Origin: Staphylococcus devriesei
GTDB taxonomy: Bacteria > Bacillota > Bacilli > Staphylococcales > Staphylococcaceae
Assembly (NCBI RefSeq): GCF_002902625.1
Contig: NZ_PPRG01000010.1
Span: 1-64,000, forward strand
Direction of reading: 5' to 3'
DNA: 64,000 nucleotides
In this document: positions 38,059-48,305 of the stretch, one piece after another
How the letters are laid out: every line of letters begins with the position of its first letter
Numbering within the stretch: position 1 is the first letter of the stretch
Translations under genes and position numbers: made by a program
The notes under the pieces: generated by a model
Database searches by the model: none
Told to the model about the DNA's origin: nothing
Seen by the model: only the letters and a program-made list of their open reading frames with translations

Positions 38059-39537
38059 TTATTTTACATTTAAATATTTTTGAATTTCTTTATTAACTGC
38101 GCGGTACACATCTTCATGTTCTGTTAATTTCAGACCAAATGATGGTACCATTTCTTTAATTTTTGGAATCCAATTTTTAAATTCAGACTCATAACAACGT
38201 TGTAATAAGTCCAGCATAATATCTACTGCAGTTGACGCTCCTGGTGACGCACCTAATAAGGCAGCAAGAGAACCGTCATCTGATGTGATAACTTCTGTAC
38301 CGAATTGTAAGTTACCTTTAGAATCTTCAGTGTCTTTAATGACTTGTACACGTTGACCGGCAACCACAACTTCCCATTCATCATCTTTCGCATTAGGGAC
38401 AAAGACACGTAAGTCATTCATACGGTCTTCATGAGACAACATTAATTGTGATACTAAATATTTAGTTAGTTTCATTTCTTTCACGCCTGCTGAAAGCATC
38501 GTTAATAAATTATTAGGTTTTACAGAACGAATTAAATCTAAATTTGAACCTGTTTTTAAGAATTTAGGTGAAAATCCAGCAAATGGTCCAAATAATAATG
38601 AACGTTCTCCATTTACAAAGCGTGTATCAAGATGTGGCACCGACATAGGTGGCGCACCGACATTGGCTTTACCGTATACTTTTGCATGATGTTTCTCTAT
38701 TACATCAGGATTTGTACAACGTAAGAATAAACCACTAACTGGGAAACCGCCTACATGTTTAGATTGTTTAATGCCTGTTTTTTGGAGAAGTGGTAAGCTT
38801 GCGCCCCCTGCACCAATGAAGACAAATTCTGAATCATATACGTGTTTATCGCCAGTTTTTAAATCTTTCACAGTAACACGCCAATTGCCATTATCTAATC
38901 TTTTAATATCTTCTACTTCTTGTTTATAAGATACTTCTACGTTGCGTTCTTTTAAGTTAGAGATTAATTTTTTTGTAAGTGCCCCGAAGTTAACATCTGT
39001 TCCTGTTTCATCACGAGATAAAGCTATAGGCACATTTGATGTTCTACCTTCTACCATTAGTGGAACCCACTCGGCGATTTTATCTCGATCTTCAGTAATA
39101 TCCATATGTTCGAATAAAATATTTTCTTTTAATGCTTGTACTCGATTTTTAAGAAACTTAACATTAAAAATACCTTTAACAAAGCTCATATGTGGGACAG
39201 ATTGAATAAAGTTACTTGGATTTTCTAATTGGCCAGTTCGTACTAAGTGCGCCCAAAATTGTTTTGATACTTGGAATTGTTCATTAATTTTGATTGCCTT
39301 TTCAATATCTACGCTGCCATCTTTACCTTCTTTAGTGTAGTTCAATTCACATAATGCAGAGTGTCCTGTTCCTGCATTATTCCATACATTTGAACTTTCT
39401 TCCCCAGATTGTTCTAATTTTTCAAAAATTTTAATTTCTTTATCTGGTGATAATTCTTTAAGTAGTGTGCCTAATGTTGCGCTCATAATTCCGCCACCAA
39501 TTAAGATGACATCTGTTTTGCTATGTTGTATAGTCAT
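38059..39537 (-). CDS. mqo: Malate:quinone oxidoreductase
   Basis: The start is set at the ATG at 39537 ([10 protein letters not shown]), with AGGGGGA upstream; the frame runs 14 codons further without a site. The 492-residue FAD enzyme oxidises malate to oxaloacetate and passes electrons to menaquinone at the membrane. The N-terminal dinucleotide motif is [14 protein letters not shown]. Family segments [40 protein letters not shown] and [15 protein letters not shown] are present. Length is normal. Confidence 0.95.
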   Translation of the reverse strand: MTIQHSKTDVILIGGGIMSATLGTLLKELSPDKEIKIFEKLEQSGEESSNVWNNAGTGHSALCELNYTKEGKDGSVDIEKAIKINEQFQVSKQFWAHLVRTGQLENPSNFIQSVPHMSFVKGIFNVKFLKNRVQALKENILFEHMDITEDRDKIAEWVPLMVEGRTSNVPIALSRDETGTDVNFGALTKKLISNLKERNVEVSYKQEVEDIKRLDNGNWRVTVKDLKTGDKHVYDSEFVFIGAGGASLPLLQKTGIKQSKHVGGFPVSGLFLRCTNPDVIEKHHAKVYGKANVGAPPMSVPHLDTRFVNGERSLLFGPFAGFSPKFLKTGSNLDLIRSVKPNNLLTMLSAGVKEMKLTKYLVSQLMLSHEDRMNDLRVFVPNAKDDEWEVVVAGQRVQVIKDTEDSKGNLQFGTEVITSDDGSLAALLGASPGASTAVDIMLDLLQRCYESEFKNWIPKIKEMVPSFGLKLTEHEDVYRAVNKEIQKYLNVK

Positions 39538-39862
39538 AACAATACAGTCCCCCTTTTTTATAATCACATCTTTAATCAATAAGTATAAACTTTTGGCATA
39601 GTAAAATAAAACGCTTTCTTTAGCTTGTAAAAATTTTTAACATAGTTTTTAAAGGACTTAACCGATTTTTAATAACTAACTTAATTATATACATAATTTC
39701 TTTACGAAAAAAGTGTTTATACGAATTCTTGCATAAATTAAAAACTTAGTACATTTTAATGTCACAATATCATTTACTTACTCGTTTATGATCACGCATT
39801 TCTATTAGTTGTGGTTGATTACATGCTATAATTTTATATTATGACTAATTTGGAGTGTAACT
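39538..39862. other. Gap between mqo and the GT4 gene
   Basis: No small gene is apparent. ATAAAACGCTTTCT at 39606-39619, about 70 bases upstream of mqo, matches the cre consensus at 11 of 14 positions, so weak CcpA control of mqo is possible. Otherwise the region is plain AT-rich DNA. Confidence 0.4.
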
Positions 39863-41014
39863 ATGAAATCATTTACTTTTTTAATACATAATATCTATGC
39901 AATGGGCGGTACCGTTAAGGCTGTTACAGAACTTGCTAATACCCTTTCCAATAAAGGACATAAGGTCAACATCATCTCAGTTTTTCAAGCGCAAGATAAA
40001 CCCTATTTCGAGGTTAATGATGCTATACATATTAAAACTTTAATTGACTATCGTGTGAAACCTCAAAATATTATCTCAATTATGATGAATCGTTTGAACA
40101 CGTACACACCATTCTTAAAACCTAAACAATTGTCGCAATATGAACCCGGGTTGAATCAATTTTCAAAATATGTAGAACATAAAATGATAAAAGCAATCCA
40201 ACATGTCGATACCGATGTATTAGTCGGAACAAGAGCTAGTTTTAACATCTTAATCTCAAAATATCATCATACGCGTGTACTCACTATAGGCATGGAACAT
40301 ATGAATTTAGACGCACATCCTAAAGCTTACCAAGAAGAAATCTTAAAAGCTTATAACGATTTAGATATCATAACAACTTTAACTTCAACCGATCGACAAC
40401 ACTATGAACAATTGATTGATACACCGGTTTATACAGTACCTAATATAATTAATGTTGAAAAGCTTAATTTACCTAAGTCGAATAACATTATTAGTGCTGG
40501 CAGACTTGAATATGAAAAGGGATTTGATATCTTAATTGAAGCTATCCGACGTATTCAAGACAATTTACGTCAAGCCCATTTTAAAGTAGATATCTATGGT
40601 GATGGACAGCAACGTCAGAATCTTGAACAATTAATTCAACATAGTAAGATTAATGATTTAATTACTATTCATCCAGCAACGCCTCAATTGAATAGGAAGT
40701 TAGCTCAAAGTAAAGTTACCGTGGTACCTTCTAGGAATGAAGGTTTCGGTATGGTAGTTTTAGAAGCGTTAGCTCAAGATAACGTGGTAATTAGTTTCAA
40801 AGATACCCTTGGCCCCGCTAGTATCCTATCACACGGAGAAAATGGTTATTTAGCTAATTATAGCGATCCCGGCTCTCTAGCTAAATATATTGATATTGCC
40901 ATAAACCATATTGATGAGATGCAAGAGATGATTCAACAAGGTCATGACACCGTAGCCAATTATTCTTCAGATGCGATTTATACCAAATTCATTAATGCAA
41001 TTAATAGAAATTAA
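39863..41014 (+). CDS. GT4-family glycosyltransferase
   Basis: The 383-residue, GT-B-fold transferase lacks membrane segments. The N-terminal domain opens with NIYAMGGTVKAVTELANTLS, the acceptor-side glycine loop. The C-terminal nucleotide-sugar domain has SAGRLEYEKGFDILIEAI (about 211-228), VDIYGDGQQ and the donor-binding Glu motif SRNEGFGMVVLEAL (about 289-302). Such enzymes add sugars to wall polymers, lipids or proteins. The nearby glycerophosphotransferase-like gene at 43082 makes a teichoic-acid role attractive, but that is inference. It is transcribed alone. Confidence 0.8.
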   Translation: MKSFTFLIHNIYAMGGTVKAVTELANTLSNKGHKVNIISVFQAQDKPYFEVNDAIHIKTLIDYRVKPQNIISIMMNRLNTYTPFLKPKQLSQYEPGLNQFSKYVEHKMIKAIQHVDTDVLVGTRASFNILISKYHHTRVLTIGMEHMNLDAHPKAYQEEILKAYNDLDIITTLTSTDRQHYEQLIDTPVYTVPNIINVEKLNLPKSNNIISAGRLEYEKGFDILIEAIRRIQDNLRQAHFKVDIYGDGQQRQNLEQLIQHSKINDLITIHPATPQLNRKLAQSKVTVVPSRNEGFGMVVLEALAQDNVVISFKDTLGPASILSHGENGYLANYSDPGSLAKYIDIAINHIDEMQEMIQQGHDTVANYSSDAIYTKFINAINRN

Positions 41015-41034
41015 ATAGATATTCTAAAATAAAA

Positions 41035-41073
41035 GCGTAGAGGGGATTCAATGATGAATCCCCTCTACGCTTT
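41035..41073 (+). terminator. Terminator after the GT4 gene
   Basis: GCGTAGAGGGGATTCA pairs perfectly with TGAATCCCCTCTACGC around the tetraloop ATGA, followed by TTT. The stem is related to those at 873 and 14770. Convergent lctP ends 35 bases further on. Confidence 0.85.
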
Positions 41074-41107
41074 GGTATATACGCCATGTTAATTGATAGA
41101 GCTTTTA

Positions 41108-42709
41108 TTATAATATTAGTGAAAGGATAAATGTCCAGATACAAATGAAGACTAATAATCCAATACTATAACGTAATGTCATTTTAAGTAATTCTGATTC
41201 TTTACCTACTTCTTTAACTGCTGCAGTAGCGATTGCGATTGATTGTGGTGAAATCAATTTCGCAGCTACCCCACCTACTGTGTTAGAAGCTACAAGTAAT
41301 GAACCACTTGTACCAATTTGTTGAGCAACTGAGGCTTGAATTGGTGCGAATAATGAGTTGTTGTTAACAACTGAGCCTGTCATAAATACGCCAATCCAAC
41401 CTAAAATTGGTGATAAGATTGGGAATACATTACCAGCTTTCGCAATACCTTGACCCATAGCATCACTTAAGCCACCGTAAGTTGTTACTTTTGAAATAGC
41501 AAGGATGAAGCAAATTGTTAAGACTGGTAACCATAATTCTTTGAAAGTTACTCCGAATAGACGACCAGCATCTCCAAAGCTAACTTTCTTAGCCATTAAT
41601 ACTGTAATAATAATCGTTAATAGAATTGCTGTCCCAGTTTGTCCGATAAAGTTAAGACTTAACGTAATTGGTTTATGTGCTACTTCACTAAATGTACCTG
41701 GCAAGTTAAAGCTAAACACTAATGAAGCTAATTTGCCATTTGGTAAGAATAAGTTTTTAAAGAATGTAGCACTCCAAATCATAACGATAACAGTTAAGAT
41801 AACGAATGGGCTCCATGCATAGACAATTTCTTTAGCGCTATGATGTTTGACTGGTTCAGGTTTGGCATCTTTTTGAACCCTGAAAATATTTTTCGGTTGG
41901 AACTTTCTTGAGAATAAAGCTAATGCACCCATTGTAGCTAATGGTGGGATAATATCAGCTAATTCTGGACCGCTAAATACTGTAAGTAAACCTTGTAATA
42001 CTGTATATGTTACTGATACAACTAAAATAGCAGGTAATGTTTCTTTAATACCTTTAAATCCGTCAATAATAAAGATTAATAAGAATGGAATTAAAAAGTT
42101 AATAATTGCTAAAGTTAATGTAGATGTTTGTGATACACCCATTGCATGAACATCGCCTGGTAAGTGGAGTGTATCTACTACTCCTACTGGAATACCGATA
42201 GCACCAAATGCACCAGAAGCTGCGTTAGCTACTAAACATAACATTGCGGCTTGCAAAGGTCTAAAGCCTAATTGAGCTAATAATAGTGCACATATTGCAA
42301 TTGGTACACCAAAGCCAGCTGCACCTTCTAAGAACGCATTGAACGCGAACCCAATTAATAACAATTGAATACGTTGGTCTTGAGAAATACTAGTAATACT
42401 GTCTTGGATAGTACTAAATTGACCAGATTCTTGAGTGATTTTATAAAGTAAAACAGCCATCATTACGATATAACCAATCGGAATAATACCTTGATAGAAT
42501 CCTTCAACAACTGCACCAGAAGCTATACCAACTGGTAATTTAAAGAATGGAACTGCAATAATTAATGTAACAACTAATGTTGTGATGGCAGCATAGATAC
42601 CTTTCATTTTAAAAACGGTTAAACATAGTAAAAACAAGATAATTGGTACTGCTGCTATCAAACTGGATAACACTAAATTATCAAAAGGGTTAAATGTTTG
42701 AACTAACAT
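41108..42709 (-). CDS. lctP: L-lactate permease
   Basis: This 533-residue integral membrane protein of the LctP family imports lactate with protons. It has about thirteen hydrophobic segments. Family signatures include AFNAFLEGAAGFGVPIAICA and NAASGAFGAIGIPVGV in the first half, and GSVVNNNSLFAPIQ plus AKLISPQSIAIATAAV near the C-terminus. A Rex operator about 140 bases upstream indicates redox control, consistent with lactate metabolism. It is flanked by convergent and divergent wall-polymer-like genes. Confidence 0.93.
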   Translation of the reverse strand: MLVQTFNPFDNLVLSSLIAAVPIILFLLCLTVFKMKGIYAAITTLVVTLIIAVPFFKLPVGIASGAVVEGFYQGIIPIGYIVMMAVLLYKITQESGQFSTIQDSITSISQDQRIQLLLIGFAFNAFLEGAAGFGVPIAICALLLAQLGFRPLQAAMLCLVANAASGAFGAIGIPVGVVDTLHLPGDVHAMGVSQTSTLTLAIINFLIPFLLIFIIDGFKGIKETLPAILVVSVTYTVLQGLLTVFSGPELADIIPPLATMGALALFSRKFQPKNIFRVQKDAKPEPVKHHSAKEIVYAWSPFVILTVIVMIWSATFFKNLFLPNGKLASLVFSFNLPGTFSEVAHKPITLSLNFIGQTGTAILLTIIITVLMAKKVSFGDAGRLFGVTFKELWLPVLTICFILAISKVTTYGGLSDAMGQGIAKAGNVFPILSPILGWIGVFMTGSVVNNNSLFAPIQASVAQQIGTSGSLLVASNTVGGVAAKLISPQSIAIATAAVKEVGKESELLKMTLRYSIGLLVFICIWTFILSLIL

Positions 42710-43081
42710 AATTTTGACTCTTCTTTCTATAGTTTTTATTAATGAATATTCTAGCTAGTTTAGTTATCCCTTAGTAGTTTAGATAACTGGCAAAAAATTA
42801 ACAATTGTCGACAAGTTAATCATGCTAGATTTCACAATTTCTCTTCTTGTGAACATTTTCACAAGGAAAATATAACACCTTTTTACTTAAATGACAATAG
42901 TATATAGTACTTTTAGTTAAAAAATTGTGATTTTTTTAACAAAATTATTTTTTCATAAATAATCATATACTTTTATCATATAAATTAAAATCAAATTTAG
43001 AGTCAAAACTTCGTTATTATGATTTTTTTAAATGCGCATGGTAAAATGTACATAAGAAATTTACGAGCAAAAGGATAATGT
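42710..43081. other. Divergent promoter region, lctP / glycerophosphotransferase gene
   Basis: The 372-base gap holds no gene. It contains the Rex operator at 42847-42864 on the lctP side. The remainder is AT-rich, with AAAGGA just before the gene at 43082. Confidence 0.6.
42847..42864. promoter_or_regulatory. Rex operator upstream of lctP
   Basis: TTGTGAACATTTTCACAA is a near-perfect match to the staphylococcal Rex consensus TTGTGAAWWWWTTCACAA: both 7-base arms are exact, with spacer CATT. Rex represses fermentation and lactate genes when NADH is low. The site lies 138-155 bases upstream of the lctP start. Confidence 0.85.
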
Positions 43082-44776
43082 ATGATGATTAAACAAATAA
43101 ATATTTCTAATATGTCACATCTTGAATTACAACTTAATAAAGCCAAATCAGCAGGATTCTCACATTTTATTCCGTATTCTAATGAAATTAAAATTAATCA
43201 AGACATGCTTGAGGCAGTTGAATTAACAAGTCATTCTATTGCCGTTGACTATACGATTAATGCATTATATTTAAATGATTGTCGCTATTTCGGCGATGAC
43301 AAATTAACTTTCTTATCTTGGATGAAAAATATTAATCATTATCCAAACTTAATTTACAATATTGACACTGCACTCTTTCATTTATCAAAATACGATATCC
43401 ACTCTATTATGGATTTAGCAGTCATTACAGTGCTAAAAGACGAAATAGATATTGATGGGCATGTATTATTTGATTTTGTAAGTGACTTACCAACGAGTAA
43501 AGCATTTTGGAAATCGCTCGATATTCATGATATTAAAAAGGTAAATCATTTCGATTTAAATAAATTAGCATACATACACGGCCATACTGTTCCGTACTCA
43601 AAGTTTAAATATCCTTATAAAGAAGAGGAAATGCGATTTGCGGAAAGCTGGTTAGTAACGACTAAATTTAAATTGCCTAAATGGATTTATAACAAAATGC
43701 ATAATCATGCTTTAAAGAAACACCGTAATTTAAGTTATGTTTACGAAAAAGACCCATCACAACTTAAAAATCACGTCGTATTTTTAGGGTTCGATTATGG
43801 ATATAGAGGAAATTCAAAATATTTATTTAATTATTTTGTGAAAAGAAATCCTACTACTGAAGCATATTTTATTACTAACGATCGCCGTGGCCCTTATTTC
43901 TTACCTACCGACGCAGAAGGCAATAAGGAATTAATTGAAACAGCTAAGATTGTAGTGTTAGAAAGTTATATCCCAGATGAATTCAAACCTAACGGCACTG
44001 TAATTCAATTATGGCACGGAACACCAATTAAAAAGTTATTCTTAGACAGCAAAGAACCATATCAAAATAAAAACATTTATAATTATAGAGCACGTAAATA
44101 TAATAAATGGTTGCAACAAGATTATTTTTTAACTGATTCACCTGCTGCTGAAGGCTTGTTTGAAACAGCTTTTCCAAATCATAATACACAATTTGTTCCG
44201 TACGGCTATCCAAGAGTAAATTACTTATTACATTATCAACACGACAAAAATCATCATAAGAAAGTGAAAGACTCGTTAAATGTTGATCGTACGAAACCAA
44301 TCTTGTTATATGCACCAACATGGCACACATCAAATGAAAGTGCGGAGAATTTAATTATTACGCCTGAAATATTAGAAGAATATCATGTTATTTATAAAGG
44401 CCATGTTGAGAGTAAAGATACCATTCCTGAGAATGTTATCGAAGCACCAAAAAATATCGAGACACAAGATTTATTAATGGTGGCCGATGTAGTAGTCACT
44501 GACTATTCTTCAATTATTTTCGATGCGTTAACAATTGGAAAAAAAGTTTGTTTATTTACACCAAATCATGAGGCTTATAAAGATGAGCGTGGCGTTTATG
44601 GAGACGTAATGCAAAGTTTATCTAAAGTTTGGTATACTGACGCCACTCTATTAACAGACAATTTAGTCAATCACACGTTATTAGATATTAATCAACATCC
44701 GCTAATTAATGAGAAAAATAATTCACTAAAAAGATTAACACAGTTAATGCGCAATATTTTAAATGAAGAGCACTAA
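43082..44776 (+). CDS. CDP-glycerol glycerophosphotransferase-family protein
   Basis: The 564-residue protein has an N-terminal part (about 1-190) unlike anything I recognise. The Glyphos_transf domain (about 225-560) carries the family motifs IQLWHGTPIKK (His near 311), PYGYPRVNYL, LYAPTWHTS, IYKGHVES, and TDYSSIIFDAL (about 473-483). The two His and the TDYSS motif form the CDP-glycerol site in TagF. The enzyme probably adds glycerol phosphate (or another polyol phosphate) units to a wall polymer at the cytosolic membrane face. It is transcribed alone and ends at a hairpin. The usual tar cluster is not here. Confidence 0.8.
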   Translation: MMIKQINISNMSHLELQLNKAKSAGFSHFIPYSNEIKINQDMLEAVELTSHSIAVDYTINALYLNDCRYFGDDKLTFLSWMKNINHYPNLIYNIDTALFHLSKYDIHSIMDLAVITVLKDEIDIDGHVLFDFVSDLPTSKAFWKSLDIHDIKKVNHFDLNKLAYIHGHTVPYSKFKYPYKEEEMRFAESWLVTTKFKLPKWIYNKMHNHALKKHRNLSYVYEKDPSQLKNHVVFLGFDYGYRGNSKYLFNYFVKRNPTTEAYFITNDRRGPYFLPTDAEGNKELIETAKIVVLESYIPDEFKPNGTVIQLWHGTPIKKLFLDSKEPYQNKNIYNYRARKYNKWLQQDYFLTDSPAAEGLFETAFPNHNTQFVPYGYPRVNYLLHYQHDKNHHKKVKDSLNVDRTKPILLYAPTWHTSNESAENLIITPEILEEYHVIYKGHVESKDTIPENVIEAPKNIETQDLLMVADVVVTDYSSIIFDALTIGKKVCLFTPNHEAYKDERGVYGDVMQSLSKVWYTDATLLTDNLVNHTLLDINQHPLINEKNNSLKRLTQLMRNILNEEH

Positions 44777-44792
44777 CATAAATATTAAAATC

Positions 44793-44846
44793 ATAGGCAT
44801 GAAGACGGGTCCTAAGTGTTGCGAATCGTCTTCATGCCTATTTTAT
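44793..44846 (+). terminator. Terminator after the glycerophosphotransferase gene
   Basis: ATAGGCATGAAGACG pairs perfectly with CGTCTTCATGCCTAT over 15 bases, followed by TTTTATAT. Confidence 0.88.
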
Positions 44847-44868
44847 ATCGTTTATAATATTTATTCTG

Positions 44869-45383
44869 TTATACGTTTCTTTCCATGATAAGATCGGTGT
44901 CAACCACTTCGCCAGTAATAAATTCATGATGGCCAGTAACTTTAAATCCTTTGTTCTTATAAAATCTTAGTGCTTGTTCATTATATTCCCATACACCTAA
45001 CCATATTTTAGACTTATTAAGTTCACGTGCTTTGTCTAAAGCCAATTCAATAAATTTATTTCCTCTGCCTTTGCCTTGAAATTGCTTATAAAAATAGATA
45101 CGTTGAATTTCTAAATAGTCTTCCCCTTTGTCTTCTGTTTGCGCTTCTCCTATATTAAGTTTCAAATATCCAGCAATTTCATTATCAATTTTATAAAAAT
45201 AATGGAAGGATTGTGGGTTATCTAACTCTTCTAATAATAGCGTTTCGTTGTAACTTTTTGTGAAAAACGTTTGAAAATCTTCGCGCTATATTCACCTTCA
45301 AAGGTATCGTGAAATGTAGTTTCTGAAATTGTTCTAAGCGCTTCTACTTCTTCTTTTTGAATTACTTCTATATGTTCAGTCAT
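44869..45383 (-). pseudogene. GNAT acetyltransferase gene, frameshifted
   Basis: The natural start is the ATG at 45383 (MTEHIEVIQK), preceded by AGGGGGA. This frame stops at a TAG after about 50 codons. From about 45285 the protein continues in the next frame as EDFQTFFTKSYNETLLLEEL. It runs to the end with the GNAT acetyl-CoA signature FQGKGRGNKFIELAL and FYKNKGF. One base is missing near GCGCGAAG at 45281-45287. Restoring it gives 171 residues, the normal length for this acetyltransferase group. As read, only a 98-residue C-terminal piece could be made. Confidence 0.82.
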
Positions 45384-45554
45384 AGCTAGCTCCCCCTTAG
45401 GCAGATATAAAAATTAATAATTTATTCCTTATTATATTACTTTCAAACATTTAAATATATTTAATTTGTGAATAAGCAATTTTCTATTGATAATATTTAT
45501 CAATGAGTATAAAGTAAAGATGATATTAGTATAAAATAGAGTGAGGTTTTTCCT

Positions 45555-45779
45555 ATGTTCCAAGATATGTTTGTATTAGGCATTACAGGGCCTACCAGTT
45601 TAGTCATTATTAGTATAATTGCATTGATTATTTTCGGGCCTAAAAAGTTACCGCAATTCGGCAAAGCAATTGGAAGTACGTTAAAAGAATTTAAATCTGC
45701 CGCTGAGGATCTAGATTCAGATAATGTGCATGATACTCCCAGTAAAGAGTCTAAACAACAACGAGATCAGTCAAAATAG
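45555..45779 (+). CDS. tatA: TatA, twin-arginine translocase subunit
   Basis: The 74-residue protein has the TatA layout: an N-terminal membrane helix (about 13-29), the conserved [14 protein letters not shown] hinge, an amphipathic helix ([14 protein letters not shown]), and a charged tail. With TatC it exports folded proteins. The only known staphylococcal Tat substrate is the FepB peroxidase, whose gene lies convergently next door. AGTGAGG precedes the ATG. Confidence 0.92.
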   Translation: MFQDMFVLGITGPTSLVIISIIALIIFGPKKLPQFGKAIGSTLKEFKSAAEDLDSDNVHDTPSKESKQQRDQSK

Positions 45780-46476
45780 CTCGACCTTATTAGAGCACTT
45801 TGATGAATTACGTTCGAGAATTGTCAAAGTGTTCATTGCTTTTATTATTTCTGTCATTATCGTATATATTTCTTCTTATTGGTGGATGAAACCATTTATC
45901 CATTATATAAAACGCGCTCACGTTACACTACATGCTTTTTCGTTTACTGAAATGATACAGATTTACGTAATGATTATTTTCTTTGTAGCTTTATGTTTAA
46001 TTATCCCGATTATTTTTTATCAATTATGGGCTTTTGTTGCGCCAGGGCTTCATCCTCATGAACGAGGATTTATTTATAAATATAGTATCTGGTGTGCATT
46101 ATTATTTATTATTGGTGTTGTTTTCGCATTTTTCATAGGTTTCCCATTAATTATTAATTTTTCAATAAATCTATCAGCTATTTTAGACATTCAACCTGTT
46201 ATTGGTTTTAAAGCTTATTTACATGAACTGATACGTTGGTTGCTTGTTTTCGGCTTATTGTTCCAACTACCGACCTTATTTATGGGTTTAGCTAAATTTG
46301 ATTTAATTGATATCAAAGAGCTTAAAAAGTATCGTAAGTATATCTATTTTGGATGCTTTGTAGTTGCAAGCATTATAGCGCCACCAGATTTGACGTTAAA
46401 TTTATTACTTACATTACCTTTAATCATACTGTTTGAATTCAGTATGTTAATTGCTAAAATTACACATCGCACATAA
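45724..46476 (+). CDS. tatC: TatC, twin-arginine translocase receptor
   Basis: The 250-residue protein has six membrane segments and TatC features: [15 protein letters not shown] at the N-terminus, and [10 protein letters not shown] and [10 protein letters not shown] in the first half. It recognises the twin-arginine signal. The start is uncertain. The ATG at 45724 overlaps tatA by 56 bases with only a weak site upstream, and no alternative ATG follows before LLEHFDEL except the one two codons later. Coupled translation from tatA is likely. It ends at the hairpin at 46505. Confidence 0.88.
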   Translation: MCMILPVKSLNNNEISQNSSTLLEHFDELRSRIVKVFIAFIISVIIVYISSYWWMKPFIHYIKRAHVTLHAFSFTEMIQIYVMIIFFVALCLIIPIIFYQLWAFVAPGLHPHERGFIYKYSIWCALLFIIGVVFAFFIGFPLIINFSINLSAILDIQPVIGFKAYLHELIRWLLVFGLLFQLPTLFMGLAKFDLIDIKELKKYRKYIYFGCFVVASIIAPPDLTLNLLLTLPLIILFEFSMLIAKITHRT

Positions 46477-46504
46477 TTTCAAATATTAAATTATCCATAT
46501 TAAA

Positions 46505-46550
46505 TAGCCTCGAGTGAGTGTCATTCTAGAACTCATTCGAGGCTTTAGTT
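46505..46550. terminator. Bidirectional terminator, tatC / fepC
   Basis: GCCTCGAGTGAGT pairs with ACTCATTCGAGGC (one mismatch), followed by TTTAGTTAG. It separates the convergent tatAC and fepABC operons. Confidence 0.82.
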
Positions 46551-46559
46551 AGTCAACTT

Positions 46560-48305
46560 TTATTTAACGGGTGTTTCTTTTTTATCTTTACGATTCTTCA
46601 AAACAAAGAAAATAATTAATATAATATAAATCAATTGTGCTACAATCGTTTCAACACTTGGATAGAAACCAATAATGCTTATTGTAGGTAAGCCCTCAAT
46701 ACTATGTTGCGGAACAGTGCCTAATAATTGCAATTTTTGAATACTTACACCAAGCATCTTGAATGCCATTACAAAGATTAATATTGATAGTACTCTAAAG
46801 ATGTAATAAATAGGAATAAGTTTCACTATAAATCTGAATAGGAATGCAAAGATAATTAGGATGACTATGGCTAAAGCGATACCAAGTACGAAATCCCATG
46901 TCGTAATGCTACCAATCATACCCATATAGAAAATAATTACCTCTACACCTTCACGTAAAACTGAAATTAATCCAATTGTACCTAAAAGCAATAGATTTCC
47001 ATTACTAATCGCACTTTGATACATATTTTGAATCATTTCATTCCATCGTTGTGCACTTGAACGGCGATGCATCCAGATACCAACGACATACATCAATACG
47101 ACGGCTATAATACCAAGTACCGCTTCCATACCTTCGCGTAATAAACCGTTATTACCTAGTGTTTGAATAAAGACAATGGCTAGCGTAATACTTAGAATTA
47201 ATCCTAAAATACCACCACCAATAACACTAGCAGTACCTTTAGTATCTTTGACGTTCCGTGTCATAGTTGTTAATGTCATGATTATTAATAATACTTCTAA
47301 ACCTTCACGTAGGAAGATAATCATAACATCTACAAATGAGTAACTGTCTTGGCCTACTGTATCTTTAATATCTGAATTAATTTCTTGTAAGCCTTTTTTA
47401 ACTCTATCTTTATTACTATTATCTAAAATACTTTGATAATATGGAATTTTATCCTCAATCGTTGTATACAATGAACCATTCTTAGTTTGAATTTTACCTT
47501 CAACGTATGGCCATACTTGTACAAATTTAGACAAAGCATCATCAGTTTGAGTTAAATTATTATCTTCAATACCTTTAATAGCTTTATCTAATTCATCATT
47601 TAATTGTGTAACTTTGTATTTACCAGATTCTTCATTTGATTGCTTTTGATCAACTGTATCAATACTCGATTTGAATGTTGTCCATGCGTTATCTGCCTTT
47701 TTAGCATTAAATGGTTCTTTTTGAACCGCTACACGGAATTGCATCAAGTTAACTTCGATTTGACCATATTTACCTTCATCATAGTTACGAATAGATGTTT
47801 CATGGCTCGTCCAAATCTGATTTAAACTGTTGTTGATAGATTGTAATTCAGATGTATTTTTACTTTTAATTGCATCCTTTACTTTGTTATCTTTTGAATC
47901 AACTTGTTGTTTTAAAGTTTTTATTTCACCAGAGACATCTTTAGTCGACACAGCATTTTCATATGCAATAAGTGATTTCGTCAGTTCTGATAAGTTATTG
48001 TCCTGTTTATTTAGCGAAGATGTGTGATCAAGATCTTTTAGTTTTGATTTAACATCTTTACCTTCTTTATTATTTTTAATATCTAAAGCATTTACCTTTG
48101 CTTTAATATCTTCAACGGCTTTTTTCTTTTCTTTATCGCTTTTATCTTTATCTTCTATGGTAGATTTAGCATCAGTAATGGCAACATACACATCGCTTAT
48201 ATTGCTATCTTCAGCTGCATGAACTTGTGTAAGTGAAGGTGTAATTCTCATTACTGTGGAGATAAGTGCTATAGCGATTAATAGTTTAACTAAATAAGGT
48301 TTCAC
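46560..48305 (-). CDS. fepC: FepC, FTR1-family iron permease
   Basis: The 581-residue protein has a signal peptide (about 1-31), then an extracellular helical domain rich in Lys, Asp and Ser (about 32-320). A seven-segment FTR1 permease follows, with the iron-binding motifs REGLE (333-337), REGME (390-394) and REGVE (451-455). The long fused N-terminal domain is typical of staphylococcal FepC and larger than E. coli EfeU. It forms the channel of the FepABC iron-uptake system. Its start overlaps the end of fepB. Confidence 0.9.
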   Translation of the reverse strand: MKPYLVKLLIAIALISTVMRITPSLTQVHAAEDSNISDVYVAITDAKSTIEDKDKSDKEKKKAVEDIKAKVNALDIKNNKEGKDVKSKLKDLDHTSSLNKQDNNLSELTKSLIAYENAVSTKDVSGEIKTLKQQVDSKDNKVKDAIKSKNTSELQSINNSLNQIWTSHETSIRNYDEGKYGQIEVNLMQFRVAVQKEPFNAKKADNAWTTFKSSIDTVDQKQSNEESGKYKVTQLNDELDKAIKGIEDNNLTQTDDALSKFVQVWPYVEGKIQTKNGSLYTTIEDKIPYYQSILDNSNKDRVKKGLQEINSDIKDTVGQDSYSFVDVMIIFLREGLEVLLIIMTLTTMTRNVKDTKGTASVIGGGILGLILSITLAIVFIQTLGNNGLLREGMEAVLGIIAVVLMYVVGIWMHRRSSAQRWNEMIQNMYQSAISNGNLLLLGTIGLISVLREGVEVIIFYMGMIGSITTWDFVLGIALAIVILIIFAFLFRFIVKLIPIYYIFRVLSILIFVMAFKMLGVSIQKLQLLGTVPQHSIEGLPTISIIGFYPSVETIVAQLIYIILIIFFVLKNRKDKKETPVK

